Assembly: GCA_903642265.1 (NCBI GenBank)
Contig: CAHJWN010000041.1
Location: 1-36,250 of the forward strand
Direction: 5' to 3'
DNA from: Acidobacteriaceae bacterium
Lineage (GTDB): Bacteria > Acidobacteriota > Terriglobia > Terriglobales > Acidobacteriaceae
Length of the DNA: 36,250 bases
Shown here: positions 22,550-30,483 of the stretch, one piece after another
Layout of the letters: each line of letters opens with the position of its first letter
Numbering within the stretch: the stretch's first letter is position 1
Program-made: the position numbers and the translations under genes
Notes under the pieces: model-generated
Databases searched by the model: none
What the model was told of the DNA's origin: nothing
What the model saw: the letters and a program-made list of their open reading frames with translations, nothing else

Positions 22550-23515
22550 ATGGGCGCGATGACATTGGTTTCTAATTCTGAAGCAGCGGTAAAGCACGCA
22601 GCTTTGCCGATTGGTGCTCTAAGGCCGCAGGCATCCGGACGTCCGGTCGCAACACTCACTGGCGTATCCAAGAAGTATGGCGCCATCACAGCGCTCAATG
22701 GCCTCGATCTCTCCCTGCATGCCGGTGAGATTGTCGCGCTCCTGGGCCCCAACGGCGCCGGCAAATCGACCGCCGTGCGCCTCATGCTTGGGCTTGCCGG
22801 TCCGACCAGCGGCACGGTGCGCATCTTCGGCAACGATCCACGCGAGGCTGCCTCGCGCACCCGCGTTGGAGCCATGCTCCAGGTGGCAAAGGTCACCGAC
22901 ACACTCCGTGTGCGCGAGCACATTGACCTCTTCCGCAGCTACTACCCGGAGCCTCTCGCACTCAGCGAGATTGTGCGCATCGCCCAACTCCAGGGCATCG
23001 AAGCAAGGCTCTTCGGCGAACTCAGCGGCGGCCAGAAACAGCGCCTCTTGTTTGCCCTCGCGCTGTGCGGCGACCCCGACCTCGTGTTTCTCGATGAGCC
23101 GACCGTCGGCATGGACATCGAAGCGAGGCGCGGACTCTGGCAGCAGATCCGCAGCCTGAAGGACCGCGGCAAAACCGTGCTGCTGACCACGCACTACCTC
23201 GAAGAAGCCGACGCCCTGGCAGATCGCGTCATCGTCATCAACAAGGGCCATGTCGTCAGCGAAGGCACACCGGTCGAGATCAAGCGGATGAGCGGCGGTA
23301 AGCGCATCAAGTGCTCCACCCGGCTCGACGATGCCTTCCTGTTGGCGCTAGAGGGCGTCACCACGGTCGAGCGTCTCGGCGAATCCGTTACGGTCACCAC
23401 ACTGGACGCGGAGTCCGTCGTGCGCAAGATGCTCCTCGCTGATGCAAATCTGGCAGCCCTTGAGATTTCAAGCCCAGCGTTGGAAGACGCATTTCTGGCA
23501 CTCACCAAGGCTTAA
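22550..23515 (+). CDS. ABC transporter ATP-binding protein
   Basis: 321 residues from ATG 22550, with AAGGAG seven bases upstream; an earlier in-frame start at 22481 lacks one. All ATPase motifs are present: Walker A LLGPNGAGKSTAVR, Q-loop region GAMLQVAKVTD, signature LSGGQKQRLLF, Walker B LVFLDEPTVGMD and switch His in TTHYLEEA. The C-terminal extension (KRIKCSTRLDDAFLLALEGV) is typical of drug or antibiotic-peptide exporters (NatA/CcmA-like, ABC-2 partners). It energises export by the permease encoded 77 nt downstream. The gene order with a DesK/NarL pair suggests the pump responds to membrane or drug stress sensed by that pair. Confidence 0.93.
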   Translation: MGAMTLVSNSEAAVKHAALPIGALRPQASGRPVATLTGVSKKYGAITALNGLDLSLHAGEIVALLGPNGAGKSTAVRLMLGLAGPTSGTVRIFGNDPREAASRTRVGAMLQVAKVTDTLRVREHIDLFRSYYPEPLALSEIVRIAQLQGIEARLFGELSGGQKQRLLFALALCGDPDLVFLDEPTVGMDIEARRGLWQQIRSLKDRGKTVLLTTHYLEEADALADRVIVINKGHVVSEGTPVEIKRMSGGKRIKCSTRLDDAFLLALEGVTTVERLGESVTVTTLDAESVVRKMLLADANLAALEISSPALEDAFLALTKA

Positions 23516-23592
23516 GCAAGTGGCTGCCCAGCAACTCCTCCCTGGAAGAGGGATCAGCGCTCCAGGAAACCAAATTATTAAAGGAGATTGAC

Positions 23593-24396
23593 ATGAGTAC
23601 TGCGACCGTTACATATCCCGTAAGTTCGAACAAGGCAGGACGGGCGCTTTCCGTCTATGTTAAAGAGACCAAGTACGAATTCCTCAAGCTGCTTCGGGCG
23701 CGTTCTTTTTCGCTCTCCGTGCTCGGCTTTCCGTTGATGTTCTACGTCCTCTTCGGCCTCTCGAACAAGCACGTCGTCGAAGGCGGCGTGAACATAACAA
23801 AATACATGCTGGGCGGGTACGCCTGCTTCGGTCTCATCGGCGCCGCTCTCTTCGGCATCGGTGTCGGCATGTCCTCGGAACTCAGCTTTGGCTGGCTCGA
23901 ACTCAAGCGCGCAAGCCCCATGCCGGTGATGGCATATCTGTTCGCCAAGTGCCTGTCCGCTATCGCTTTCGGAATCCTGATCGTCAGCGTGCTCAGTGCG
24001 GTTGGCGTCGCGTTTGGCGGCGTCACGCTCACCGGCATCGAGCTGATCAAGATGCTCGGTGTCACCATAGCGGGCTCAGTCAGCTTCGCAAGCCTCGGCC
24101 TGTTCCTGGCGTTACTTATGCCAACCAACGCCGCTCCCGGCCTCGTCAACTTGATCTATCTGCCTATGTCGTACCTCAGTGGCCTGTGGATGCCAATCCA
24201 GTACATGCCTCACTGGCTGCAGCATATTGCTCCACTCATGCCGATGTACCATCTTGCCCAGCTCATGCTGAGCGTCTACGGATACCAGCAGCCAGGATCC
24301 TCCCTGGCAGCGCACTGGAATGCGTTGATCGGCTTTACGCTGCTGATGCTCGGGGCGTTTTGGGTCGTCTTCAGCCGCAAGGAGCGGAACGCATAA
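23593..24396 (+). CDS. ABC-2 type permease
   Basis: 267 residues. After a short cytosolic N-terminus (VYVKETKYEFLKLLRARSF, a typical ABC-2 opening) there are about six membrane helices: FSLSVLGFPLMFYVLFGL, MLGGYACFGLIGAALFGIGV, AIAFGILIVSVLSAVGVAF, FASLGLFLALLM, NLIYLPMSYLSGLWMP and IGFTLLMLGAFWVVF. The motif NLIYLPMSYLSG before an amphipathic IQYMPHWLQHIA is characteristic of ABC-2 permeases. It forms the channel for the preceding ATPase and probably exports a drug, lipid or peptide. A good ribosome site (AAGGAG, 23580-23585) precedes the ATG. Confidence 0.92.
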   Translation: MSTATVTYPVSSNKAGRALSVYVKETKYEFLKLLRARSFSLSVLGFPLMFYVLFGLSNKHVVEGGVNITKYMLGGYACFGLIGAALFGIGVGMSSELSFGWLELKRASPMPVMAYLFAKCLSAIAFGILIVSVLSAVGVAFGGVTLTGIELIKMLGVTIAGSVSFASLGLFLALLMPTNAAPGLVNLIYLPMSYLSGLWMPIQYMPHWLQHIAPLMPMYHLAQLMLSVYGYQQPGSSLAAHWNALIGFTLLMLGAFWVVFSRKERNA

Positions 24397-24443
24397 TCAG
24401 GTTGGTGCGGCGGGCTCCTGAAGTCTCCTCGTCCGGTTGTAGA

Positions 24444-24457
24444 GCGCCAGTTGGCGC
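24444..24457. promoter_or_regulatory. Inverted repeat between permease and kinase genes
   Basis: GCGCCAGTTGGCGC: perfect 6-bp arms with a 2-nt spacer, in the 103-nt gap between permease and histidine kinase genes. It may be a regulator site or a hairpin that modulates expression of the downstream sensor pair. It has no T-run, so it is not a classical terminator. Confidence 0.3.
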
Positions 24458-24499
24458 GGCGCGATAGACTTTGGGGCAGCACCAGGGAACAGGGTTCAG

Positions 24500-25687
24500 G
24501 TGACGAAGATGGATACCGTAGGCTCCTTTCATATCGGCAGCAAACCCAGGCACAGATGGGGCATGTCGCGGATTCCGTTCTCGCGGCCTGCACCAAGTGC
24601 CTATATCTGGTTGGCCTACTCAGTCTTCTTTTTCTTTGACCCAATCTTCCGTCACAGCCTGCGCTACTGGGTCGAGTGCCTGGCAATCTATGCTGTCTTC
24701 CTGGTCATGTACGTCTTCCTCGACATCGTCGAGGTGAAGGCGTTGAAGTTGGCAATGCTGGGCGGGTTTGTTGTCCTGGGCATTGCGGCGTTCCCCATGA
24801 ATGCCGGCTCGTCGACGTTCTTCCTTTACGCAGGCATGCTGCTGCCTTTCATCTTGGAGTCGGTCGGGTGGATCGCCGTACTCGTGCTGCTCGACTTCAC
24901 GCTGCTGGTTGGCGAGGGCTTGCTGCTGCACCTGCACTTCATGGACTTCTCCATCTCCGCGTTCTTCCTGGTAGTTGGAGCGGTCTCGAATACATGGATT
25001 GCGCGCCAGAAATGGATGAATAAGAAGCTGGCGTTGGCCCACGAAGAGATCCAGAAGCTTGCTGCTGTCGCGGAACGCGAACGCATCGCACGCGACCTGC
25101 ACGATGTGCTCGGACATACCCTCTCCGTAATTGTCCTGAAAGCAGAGCTGGCAGGCCGCTTGATCGACCGCGATCCCAAGCGGGCCGCGGCTGAAATCAA
25201 TGACGTCGAAACTACGGCACGTACGGCGCTCGCCGAGGTGCGCGAAGCAATCGGCGGCTATCGCGCGAAGGGCCTTGCGGCAGAGCTCGCGATGGCAAAG
25301 CGCACCCTCGACGCCGCAGGCGTTAGTTTGGTCTATGAAGCCGATGCGCTTGCAGCGGAGCGTATCCTCGACGCCAATGAAGAGACGGTGCTCTCACTCG
25401 CCGTCCGCGAGGCAGTCACCAACATCGTCCGCCACGCGGAGGCGACCGAGTGCCGTATGCGCATCAACATAACCACCGATGGCTTTCATGCCCTGCTGGT
25501 CGAAGACAATGGCTGCCACGTCATAACCCACGAAGGTAATGGTCTGCGCGGCATGCGGGAACGTGTGCAGGCCCTCGGTGGCAGGTTCAGCCTCAAGTCG
25601 GAGCAGGGCACAAGTCTGCTGGTGGAGTTGCCCATGAACGCCGCCGCTGCCGGGCCGGTTTCCGTACCGCACCAGAGGGTGGCCTAG
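24500..25687 (+). CDS. DesK/NarL-type sensor histidine kinase
   Basis: 395 residues from GTG 24500 (an ATG at 24509 is equally possible). The N-terminal half (about 30-175) has five or six membrane helices with short loops (IWLAYSVFFFFDPIF, LAIYAVFLVMYVFLDIV, LEVGWIAV-like segments) and no large extracellular domain, so it probably senses the membrane itself. HisKA_3 follows: AERERIARDLHDVLGHTLSV, with the phosphorylated His in RDLHD. The HATPase_c domain has N-box LAVREAVTNIVRHAEA, LLVEDNG, and NGLRGMRERVQALGG. It phosphorylates the regulator encoded one base downstream. It follows an ABC-2 exporter, a common intramembrane-sensing arrangement in which pump and sensor respond to the same stress. 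Confidence 0.92.
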   Translation: MTKMDTVGSFHIGSKPRHRWGMSRIPFSRPAPSAYIWLAYSVFFFFDPIFRHSLRYWVECLAIYAVFLVMYVFLDIVEVKALKLAMLGGFVVLGIAAFPMNAGSSTFFLYAGMLLPFILESVGWIAVLVLLDFTLLVGEGLLLHLHFMDFSISAFFLVVGAVSNTWIARQKWMNKKLALAHEEIQKLAAVAERERIARDLHDVLGHTLSVIVLKAELAGRLIDRDPKRAAAEINDVETTARTALAEVREAIGGYRAKGLAAELAMAKRTLDAAGVSLVYEADALAAERILDANEETVLSLAVREAVTNIVRHAEATECRMRINITTDGFHALLVEDNGCHVITHEGNGLRGMRERVQALGGRFSLKSEQGTSLLVELPMNAAAAGPVSVPHQRVA

Positions 25688-25688
25688 T

Positions 25689-26303
25689 ATGGCAGCGGCC
25701 ATTCGTGTCGTCATCGCTGAAGATCAGGGCATGGTGCTTGGGGCCCTCGCCGCACTGCTGGAGATGGAAGACGATATCCGCGTCATGGCCTGCGCAGCCA
25801 ACGGGCGCGAAGCTCTCGACGCAGTCGTGAAGCTGAAACCCGACGTCTTGGTCACCGACATCGAGATGCCCGTGATGACTGGTCTTGAGCTTGCCGCCGA
25901 GTTGCGCACGAATCATCCGCTTACAAAGACAGTGATCCTTACGACCTTTGCCCGTCCCGGTTATCTCCGGCGTGCCCTCGACTCTGGCGCGCGCGCCTAT
26001 CTCCTCAAAGATCGTCCGGCGACGGAGTTGGCAGAAGCCGTGCGCAAGGTGCATCGCGGCCTGCGGGTCGTCGACCCTGCCCTCGCAACCGAGGCGTGGG
26101 GAGCCGACATGGATCCCCTCTCGGACCGCGAACGGCAGATCCTCCAACGTGCAGGCGATGGCAGGAGCAGCACCGACATCGCCGGCGAACTCCATCTCTC
26201 CGACGGGACCGTCCGGAACTATCTCTCAGAAGCGATGGCGAAGTTGGGCGCCGCAAATCGGGTCGATGCGGCCCGGATCGCGCGGGCCAAAGGCTGGCTC
26301 TGA
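25689..26303 (+). CDS. NarL/FixJ-family response regulator
   Basis: 204 residues, ATG one base after the kinase stop, so translationally coupled. The receiver domain has the acidic pair in VVIAEDQ, phospho-acceptor Asp57 in VLVTDIEMP, and the conserved Lys in AYLLKDRP. The LuxR-type HTH at about 140-200 (LSDRERQILQRAGDG, DIAGELHLSDGTVRNYLSEA) binds DNA. Likely targets are this operon itself, for instance the inverted repeat at 22512-22534, and membrane-related genes. DesR is the closest well-known type, but the target cannot be read from sequence. Confidence 0.94.
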   Translation: MAAAIRVVIAEDQGMVLGALAALLEMEDDIRVMACAANGREALDAVVKLKPDVLVTDIEMPVMTGLELAAELRTNHPLTKTVILTTFARPGYLRRALDSGARAYLLKDRPATELAEAVRKVHRGLRVVDPALATEAWGADMDPLSDRERQILQRAGDGRSSTDIAGELHLSDGTVRNYLSEAMAKLGAANRVDAARIARAKGWL

Positions 26304-26408
26304 ACACACGTCGACCCGGTTTTCGAGAATAGTCGCGTTCACTGGCTGAAGAAAAGAACACCTTTTGCAGCGCGCCCGCATCCGACTACGAAATAGGAGA
26401 TGCATGCA

Positions 26409-27059
26409 ATGAAAGTTCTGGCTCTTCACTCACTCCGCACCGCAGCAGTGTGTGGATCCGTAATGCTGATACTGGCCGGTTGCAACAAGAAAGCCGACAA
26501 TTCAATCAACTACAAGAGCGCCATCAATTCGTATTACAGCGCACACCCTTCCTGTCTCTTTTCGCAGCCGGTCCAGTTTCCCGCGCAGAAGACGACCTCA
26601 GACCAGAGTTCGACCGCACCCTACGATGCCTTGGTCGATCAAGGCTTGCTCGTCAGAACAACCGCCGAGAAAAAGGTCTTCATCGTCGCCTCGAAGCAGG
26701 TCACGAACTATGACCTTTCGAGCACCGGGCGCTCCGCATGGACCGCCGATACGACCGAGCCCGGCTTCGGCAACTTCTGCTACGGCCACCGTTCTGTGAG
26801 CTCCCTTGATAGCTCCACGCCAACAAGTTCCGACGCTGGTGCAACCACCCAGGTCAGCTACCACTACAGCATCTCCGATGCTCCCTCCTGGGCAAGCGCC
26901 GCGGAAACCAAGAACGCGTTCCCGAACGTGGCCTCCGATCTCGCAGGTCCTCAGGCGGCCTCCGCAACCCTGACCAACACCGCAAATGGCTGGCAGGTGA
27001 CCACTGCGCCCGACGGCAAGACTCCCGCCAGCAGCGCAGATGGAAAGATTGTGCAGTAA
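26409..27059 (+). CDS. Predicted lipoprotein of unknown function
   Basis: 216 residues from ATG 26409, placed nine bases after AGGAG (26395-26399); the ATG at 26400 abuts that site and is unlikely. Signal peptide: basic start, hydrophobic VCGSVMLILAGC with a clear LAGC lipobox at Cys25. The mature part has a Cys-containing opening (SAHPSCLFSQPVQFPAQ), a winged-helix-like stretch (YDALVDQGLLVRTTAEKKV) and a Ser/Thr/Ala-rich C-terminal third. I recognise no named family. It lies 105 nt after the response regulator, so it may be co-regulated with the module, but it has its own leader. A strong terminator follows. Confidence 0.78.
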   Translation: MKVLALHSLRTAAVCGSVMLILAGCNKKADNSINYKSAINSYYSAHPSCLFSQPVQFPAQKTTSDQSSTAPYDALVDQGLLVRTTAEKKVFIVASKQVTNYDLSSTGRSAWTADTTEPGFGNFCYGHRSVSSLDSSTPTSSDAGATTQVSYHYSISDAPSWASAAETKNAFPNVASDLAGPQAASATLTNTANGWQVTTAPDGKTPASSADGKIVQ

Positions 27060-27083
27060 CCAATTTCCGGTAACCCAGCAAAC

Positions 27084-27113
27084 AAGGCCGATACTCAAAT
27101 GAGTATCGGCCTT
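27084..27113. terminator. Bidirectional terminator between converging genes
   Basis: aaggccgatactca and tgagtatcggcctt are perfect 14-nt complementary arms separated by two bases, followed by atctatttct on the plus strand. On the minus strand it is followed by gtttgctgg, so it is stronger in the plus direction. It separates the lipoprotein gene from the S9 peptidase that ends at 27134. Confidence 0.85.
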
Positions 27114-27133
27114 ATCTATTTCTAGAGCTGACA

Positions 27134-29554
27134 CTATCGCGTATTGGCTTCCACCTCGTCTGCTGAACCGGTCGTTCCGTCCGATGGGCCAGACATCACG
27201 ACCGACATCGCAGCGGCATAAGGCTTCATCTCGTACTCAAGCGGTGGCGTATCGTTCGCCAGGTACCGCACAAAGTAGTCCCATCGCCGCCGCGTCATGT
27301 ACTGCGTTGCCGCACCGTACCCATGCGCAACGTTTGGAATCATCAGCAGGTCGAAATCCTTGTTTGCCTTGATCAAGGCTTCCACAACCAGCAGCGTGTT
27401 GTTCGGTGGCACATTATCATCCATCGTTCCGTGGGCCAGCAGCAGGTGCCCCTTCAGGTTCTTCGCAACGTATTGGTTGGCCTGCGAGTCATAATTCGTC
27501 GTCCCATCGGCGTTCTTCACCAGCAGACCGGCCCACTTCTCGGCCCAGTCATCTTCGTAGTCGCGTTGGTCGTGGTTCCCGCTCTCGCTGATACCCACCT
27601 TGAAGAAATCCGGATAGTTGAACATCGCGGTTGCGGTCGCATTCCCCCCGCCGGAATGCCCATAGATGCCCGCGTGGTCCAGATCGATCCACGGGTACTT
27701 TGCCGCGAGCTGCTTCATCCCGGCCACCTGGTCAGGAAGCGTGTTATCGCCCAGGTTCGCATAGTAGGTCTCGTGAAAACTCTTGGAGCGAAGATTGGTC
27801 CCCATGCCATCGATGCAGACCACAACAAAGCCCAGCTCCGCAAGCGACTGCATATCACGATGGGCCGTCACAAAAGCGCGCGGACCGCATGACCCAGTCT
27901 GTGGCCCGGGATAGATCCCATTCACAATCGGATATTTCTTGCTGGCATCGAAGCTTGTTGGCTTGAACATGAAGCCATAAACGTCCGTCTTGCCGTCCCG
28001 CCCCTTCAACGTGATCGGAACCGGCGGCACCCATCCGTAGGCCAGCAGCTTGGAGATGTCCTGCTTGTCGACCTCCATTGCGATCGCACCACTGTTCGTA
28101 CGGACCACAGTTGTCGCCGGCTTGGTAGGAGTAGACGCAATGTCGGTGAAGTACTTGTAGTCAGCGGAAAAGGAAATGACGTGGTTTGCATCTTCAGGTG
28201 TCAGCAGCTTCTGCTCTGTGCCATCGAAGCGCACGCTGTACAGATGGACGAAGTAAGGATCCCGCCCAGCTTCTTTCCCAACTCCGAGAAAGTAAAGTAC
28301 GCGTGCCTTCTCATCGACGTGCAGCACCTGCGTCGCGTTCCCATCTCCATGCGTGATCTGGTTCTTCAGCTTACCCGTGGTCAGGTCATAGAGGTACATC
28401 TGGCCCCAGTTGTCGCGTTCACTGAACCACAGCACCTCGTTGGAAGCCGGCAGGTAGTGCCAGTTCACCATACCCTCACCGCCGTCGAAAAACTTCGGCA
28501 CGGTCTCGCCCATCACCTCGCGGATCTCGCCCGTACTCGTGTCCGCGACCCGCAGCCATTCCTGCTTGTGGTCGCGCGAAGTGGATACAAACGCCAGGTG
28601 CTTGGTATCAGGCGACCACTCAACGTCCTCCCACGTATTGCCTTTGCAGGCCACGTCATCGCACTCTGTGCCGCGGTGCTGGTCAGGCGGCATCTTCAGC
28701 CGCGTCATCTTCTTTCCGTCCAGATCGATCACAACTCGTTCAATCATCGTCACATTCTCGTCGCCCACCAGGGGATACTTCCAGGCCTTCAACACCGGAT
28801 GGCCATTCGTCACTGGCACGAGATACATCTCGCCATCTTTCCTCTGGTCCTGCTGAAACGTTGCGATCTTCTTCGAGTCGGGCGACCACAGCAGGATCGC
28901 TGCATCGGACTGCTTCCATCCTGCATTGTCCGTCGCATAGCCAAAATCCTTCACGCCGTCCGTTGTAAGCTGGGTCTCCGTGCCCGTCTTCATGTCGCGG
29001 ACCCAAAGGTTCCAATCCCGAATAAATGCGCCCTTCGTCTTGTCAGGGGACAGGTTCAACGGTGCAGCTTTTCCAGCCGAAGCATCGGAATACTTTTCGC
29101 TCGCATCCGCGCAGGTGTACGCCACTCCAAGCGTGCAATCGAAGCTGAAGCCGCCTGCGGCAACATGCAGCGTTCGGTCACGCTCGGCCAGTGCGATCTC
29201 TGTAAATCGCAGGTGCGCCGCATCGGCATTCATCTTGCCGCCAGAAGCCGCAGTCAGCGCAGCCGCAAGCTTCGCCTGATCAAATGCGGCAAGGTTCGTC
29301 TTCTTCGCAGGATCCACCAGCCGGTAGGTCACACCCGCCTCGTCCACAGCGCGGTACCAGAAGCGCCCATCCGGCATCCAGTGCGGCACAACCATGCCCT
29401 TGTACGCCAGCGGTGCAGTGTTGTAAACCATGAACTTCTCAGCCTGCGCATAATCCGCTGCGGTGTAGATGCGCGGCTGCTGCGCGACCAGGGTCGTGGT
29501 CGCGGCAAGTGAAAACAACATGAGAACGCGGGCGGCGTAAGCAGACAAATTCAA
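27134..29554 (-). CDS. Secreted S9-family (DPP-IV-like) serine peptidase
   Basis: About 806 residues if started at TTG 29554, which I choose because AGGAG lies eight bases upstream (minus strand) and a signal peptide follows at once (LSAYAARVLMLFSLAATTTL then VAQQ). An ATG at 29521 would cut into the signal peptide and has no ribosome site. The N-terminal two thirds is the DPP-IV beta-propeller (LSPDKTKGAFIRDWNLWVRD, LLWSPDSKKIATFQQDQRKD, VEWSPDTKHLAFVSTSRD). The hydrolase domain has nucleophile motif GIYGHSGGG, Asp in HGTMDDNVPP and His in NVAHGYG. It probably removes dipeptides or cleaves short peptides outside the inner membrane. TrmJ precedes it by 95 nt on the same strand. Confidence 0.92.
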   Translation of the reverse strand: MNLSAYAARVLMLFSLAATTTLVAQQPRIYTAADYAQAEKFMVYNTAPLAYKGMVVPHWMPDGRFWYRAVDEAGVTYRLVDPAKKTNLAAFDQAKLAAALTAASGGKMNADAAHLRFTEIALAERDRTLHVAAGGFSFDCTLGVAYTCADASEKYSDASAGKAAPLNLSPDKTKGAFIRDWNLWVRDMKTGTETQLTTDGVKDFGYATDNAGWKQSDAAILLWSPDSKKIATFQQDQRKDGEMYLVPVTNGHPVLKAWKYPLVGDENVTMIERVVIDLDGKKMTRLKMPPDQHRGTECDDVACKGNTWEDVEWSPDTKHLAFVSTSRDHKQEWLRVADTSTGEIREVMGETVPKFFDGGEGMVNWHYLPASNEVLWFSERDNWGQMYLYDLTTGKLKNQITHGDGNATQVLHVDEKARVLYFLGVGKEAGRDPYFVHLYSVRFDGTEQKLLTPEDANHVISFSADYKYFTDIASTPTKPATTVVRTNSGAIAMEVDKQDISKLLAYGWVPPVPITLKGRDGKTDVYGFMFKPTSFDASKKYPIVNGIYPGPQTGSCGPRAFVTAHRDMQSLAELGFVVVCIDGMGTNLRSKSFHETYYANLGDNTLPDQVAGMKQLAAKYPWIDLDHAGIYGHSGGGNATATAMFNYPDFFKVGISESGNHDQRDYEDDWAEKWAGLLVKNADGTTNYDSQANQYVAKNLKGHLLLAHGTMDDNVPPNNTLLVVEALIKANKDFDLLMIPNVAHGYGAATQYMTRRRWDYFVRYLANDTPPLEYEMKPYAAAMSVVMSGPSDGTTGSADEVEANTR

Positions 29555-29649
29555 AAGGACTTCTCCTGGGGTGCAGTGCAGGTGGCGAGGACGGTAAAAC
29601 AAGCTTAGCTTGGCGGGCCGCTCTTCGTCAGGCGAGTCGGCTGCCAAAT

Positions 29650-30411
29650 TCATCCATTACGAATCTTCCATAGCGCTTGCCGCAGGATGCCCATCCACAC
29701 GGGTGCATCACTGCGACCCAGGTTCAGGCGAAGCACCAGCCGTCGAACATCAGCCATCGCACTGTTCGCCGGATGATGGCGGGTGTACTCGGTAGCTTCA
29801 AGTAGCTCCGCTAGAAGGACAGCAAAACGTTCTTGCTCGCCCGCCATGGCTGGCCCCACGACCTCCGAAGCGCGCAGCAAAGGCCGCTCACGGACCAGCT
29901 CGTACAGGCATACCGCAACAGCCTGCCCCAGGTTCATCGATGGATGGCGCACGTCGGCATGTTGAAACATCGGAATCGTAAGCAGGAGATTACAGTGGCT
30001 CAGCTCGTCGTTACTCAGCCCCGTCTTCTCCGAACCAAAAAGAAGGGCCACCTTCGCGTCGCCGTCCCCATGGCGATTGCCGTCGAGATTCGCCCACGCC
30101 CTCGTAACTGCGTCGCTCAGTGCGAGCAGCGGATGTCCGATGCCCCGCTCGCCGACTGCCGTAGTGCCCAGCACAAGCGTGCAATCGGCGACAGCTTCGG
30201 CGACACTGGCATGCGTCGTCGCCGCCAGCAGCACAGCCGACGCGTCTACAGCAGAGCGGGCGCCCTCCAAAGGCATCGCAAAGTCATTCACAATGCGTAA
30301 ATCGGAGAACCCGAAGTCGTGCATCGCGCGAGCAACCGCCCCGATGTTATTGGGGTTGCGAGCACGGACGAGCACCACCGCGATCCGGCTGAGATCAGCT
30401 TCCTTCAGCAT
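29650..30411 (-). CDS. trmJ: tRNA 2'-O-methyltransferase, TrmJ-like SPOUT family
   Basis: 253 residues. SPOUT/SpoU motifs are present: motif 1 VLVRARNPNNIGAVARAMHD, motif 2 VALLFGSEKTGLSNDELSHC and motif 3 HPSMNLGQAVAVCLYEL, which form the knotted SAM site. The C-terminal helical extension (RFAVLLAELLEATEYTRH, DVRRLVLRLNLG) is the TrmJ type, which methylates the ribose of nucleotide 32 in certain tRNAs. Cytoplasmic. A terminator of the upstream gene lies directly before it (30433-30464), so it needs its own promoter in the remaining short space or depends on readthrough. The S9 peptidase gene follows on the same strand. Confidence 0.85.
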   Translation of the reverse strand: MLKEADLSRIAVVLVRARNPNNIGAVARAMHDFGFSDLRIVNDFAMPLEGARSAVDASAVLLAATTHASVAEAVADCTLVLGTTAVGERGIGHPLLALSDAVTRAWANLDGNRHGDGDAKVALLFGSEKTGLSNDELSHCNLLLTIPMFQHADVRHPSMNLGQAVAVCLYELVRERPLLRASEVVGPAMAGEQERFAVLLAELLEATEYTRHHPANSAMADVRRLVLRLNLGRSDAPVWMGILRQALWKIRNG

Positions 30412-30432
30412 TCATTCCATTCTAGGCAAAGC

Positions 30433-30464
30433 AAAAGGCCGATGCGCTGGGCACCGGCCTTTGG
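30433..30464 (-). terminator. Rho-independent terminator of the YXWGXW protein gene
   Basis: Arms aaaggccg (30434-30441) and cggccttt (30455-30462) form an 8-bp stem. Read on the minus strand the hairpin ends in TTTT (aaaa at 30433-30436). It lies 20 nt past the stop at 30484 and just before the trmJ start. Confidence 0.8.
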
Positions 30465-30483
30465 GGTTGGACAATCAGTCAGA

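Noticed and set aside
22284..22565. 93-codon minus-strand frame as the missing N-terminus of the MqsA-type antitoxin
   Set aside because: It is in another frame and lacks the two CxxC zinc pairs expected of that domain.
28181..29512. 443-codon plus-strand frame opposite the S9 peptidase
   Set aside because: Arg/His/Leu-rich shadow without motifs; the minus-strand peptidase has propeller and catalytic motifs throughout.
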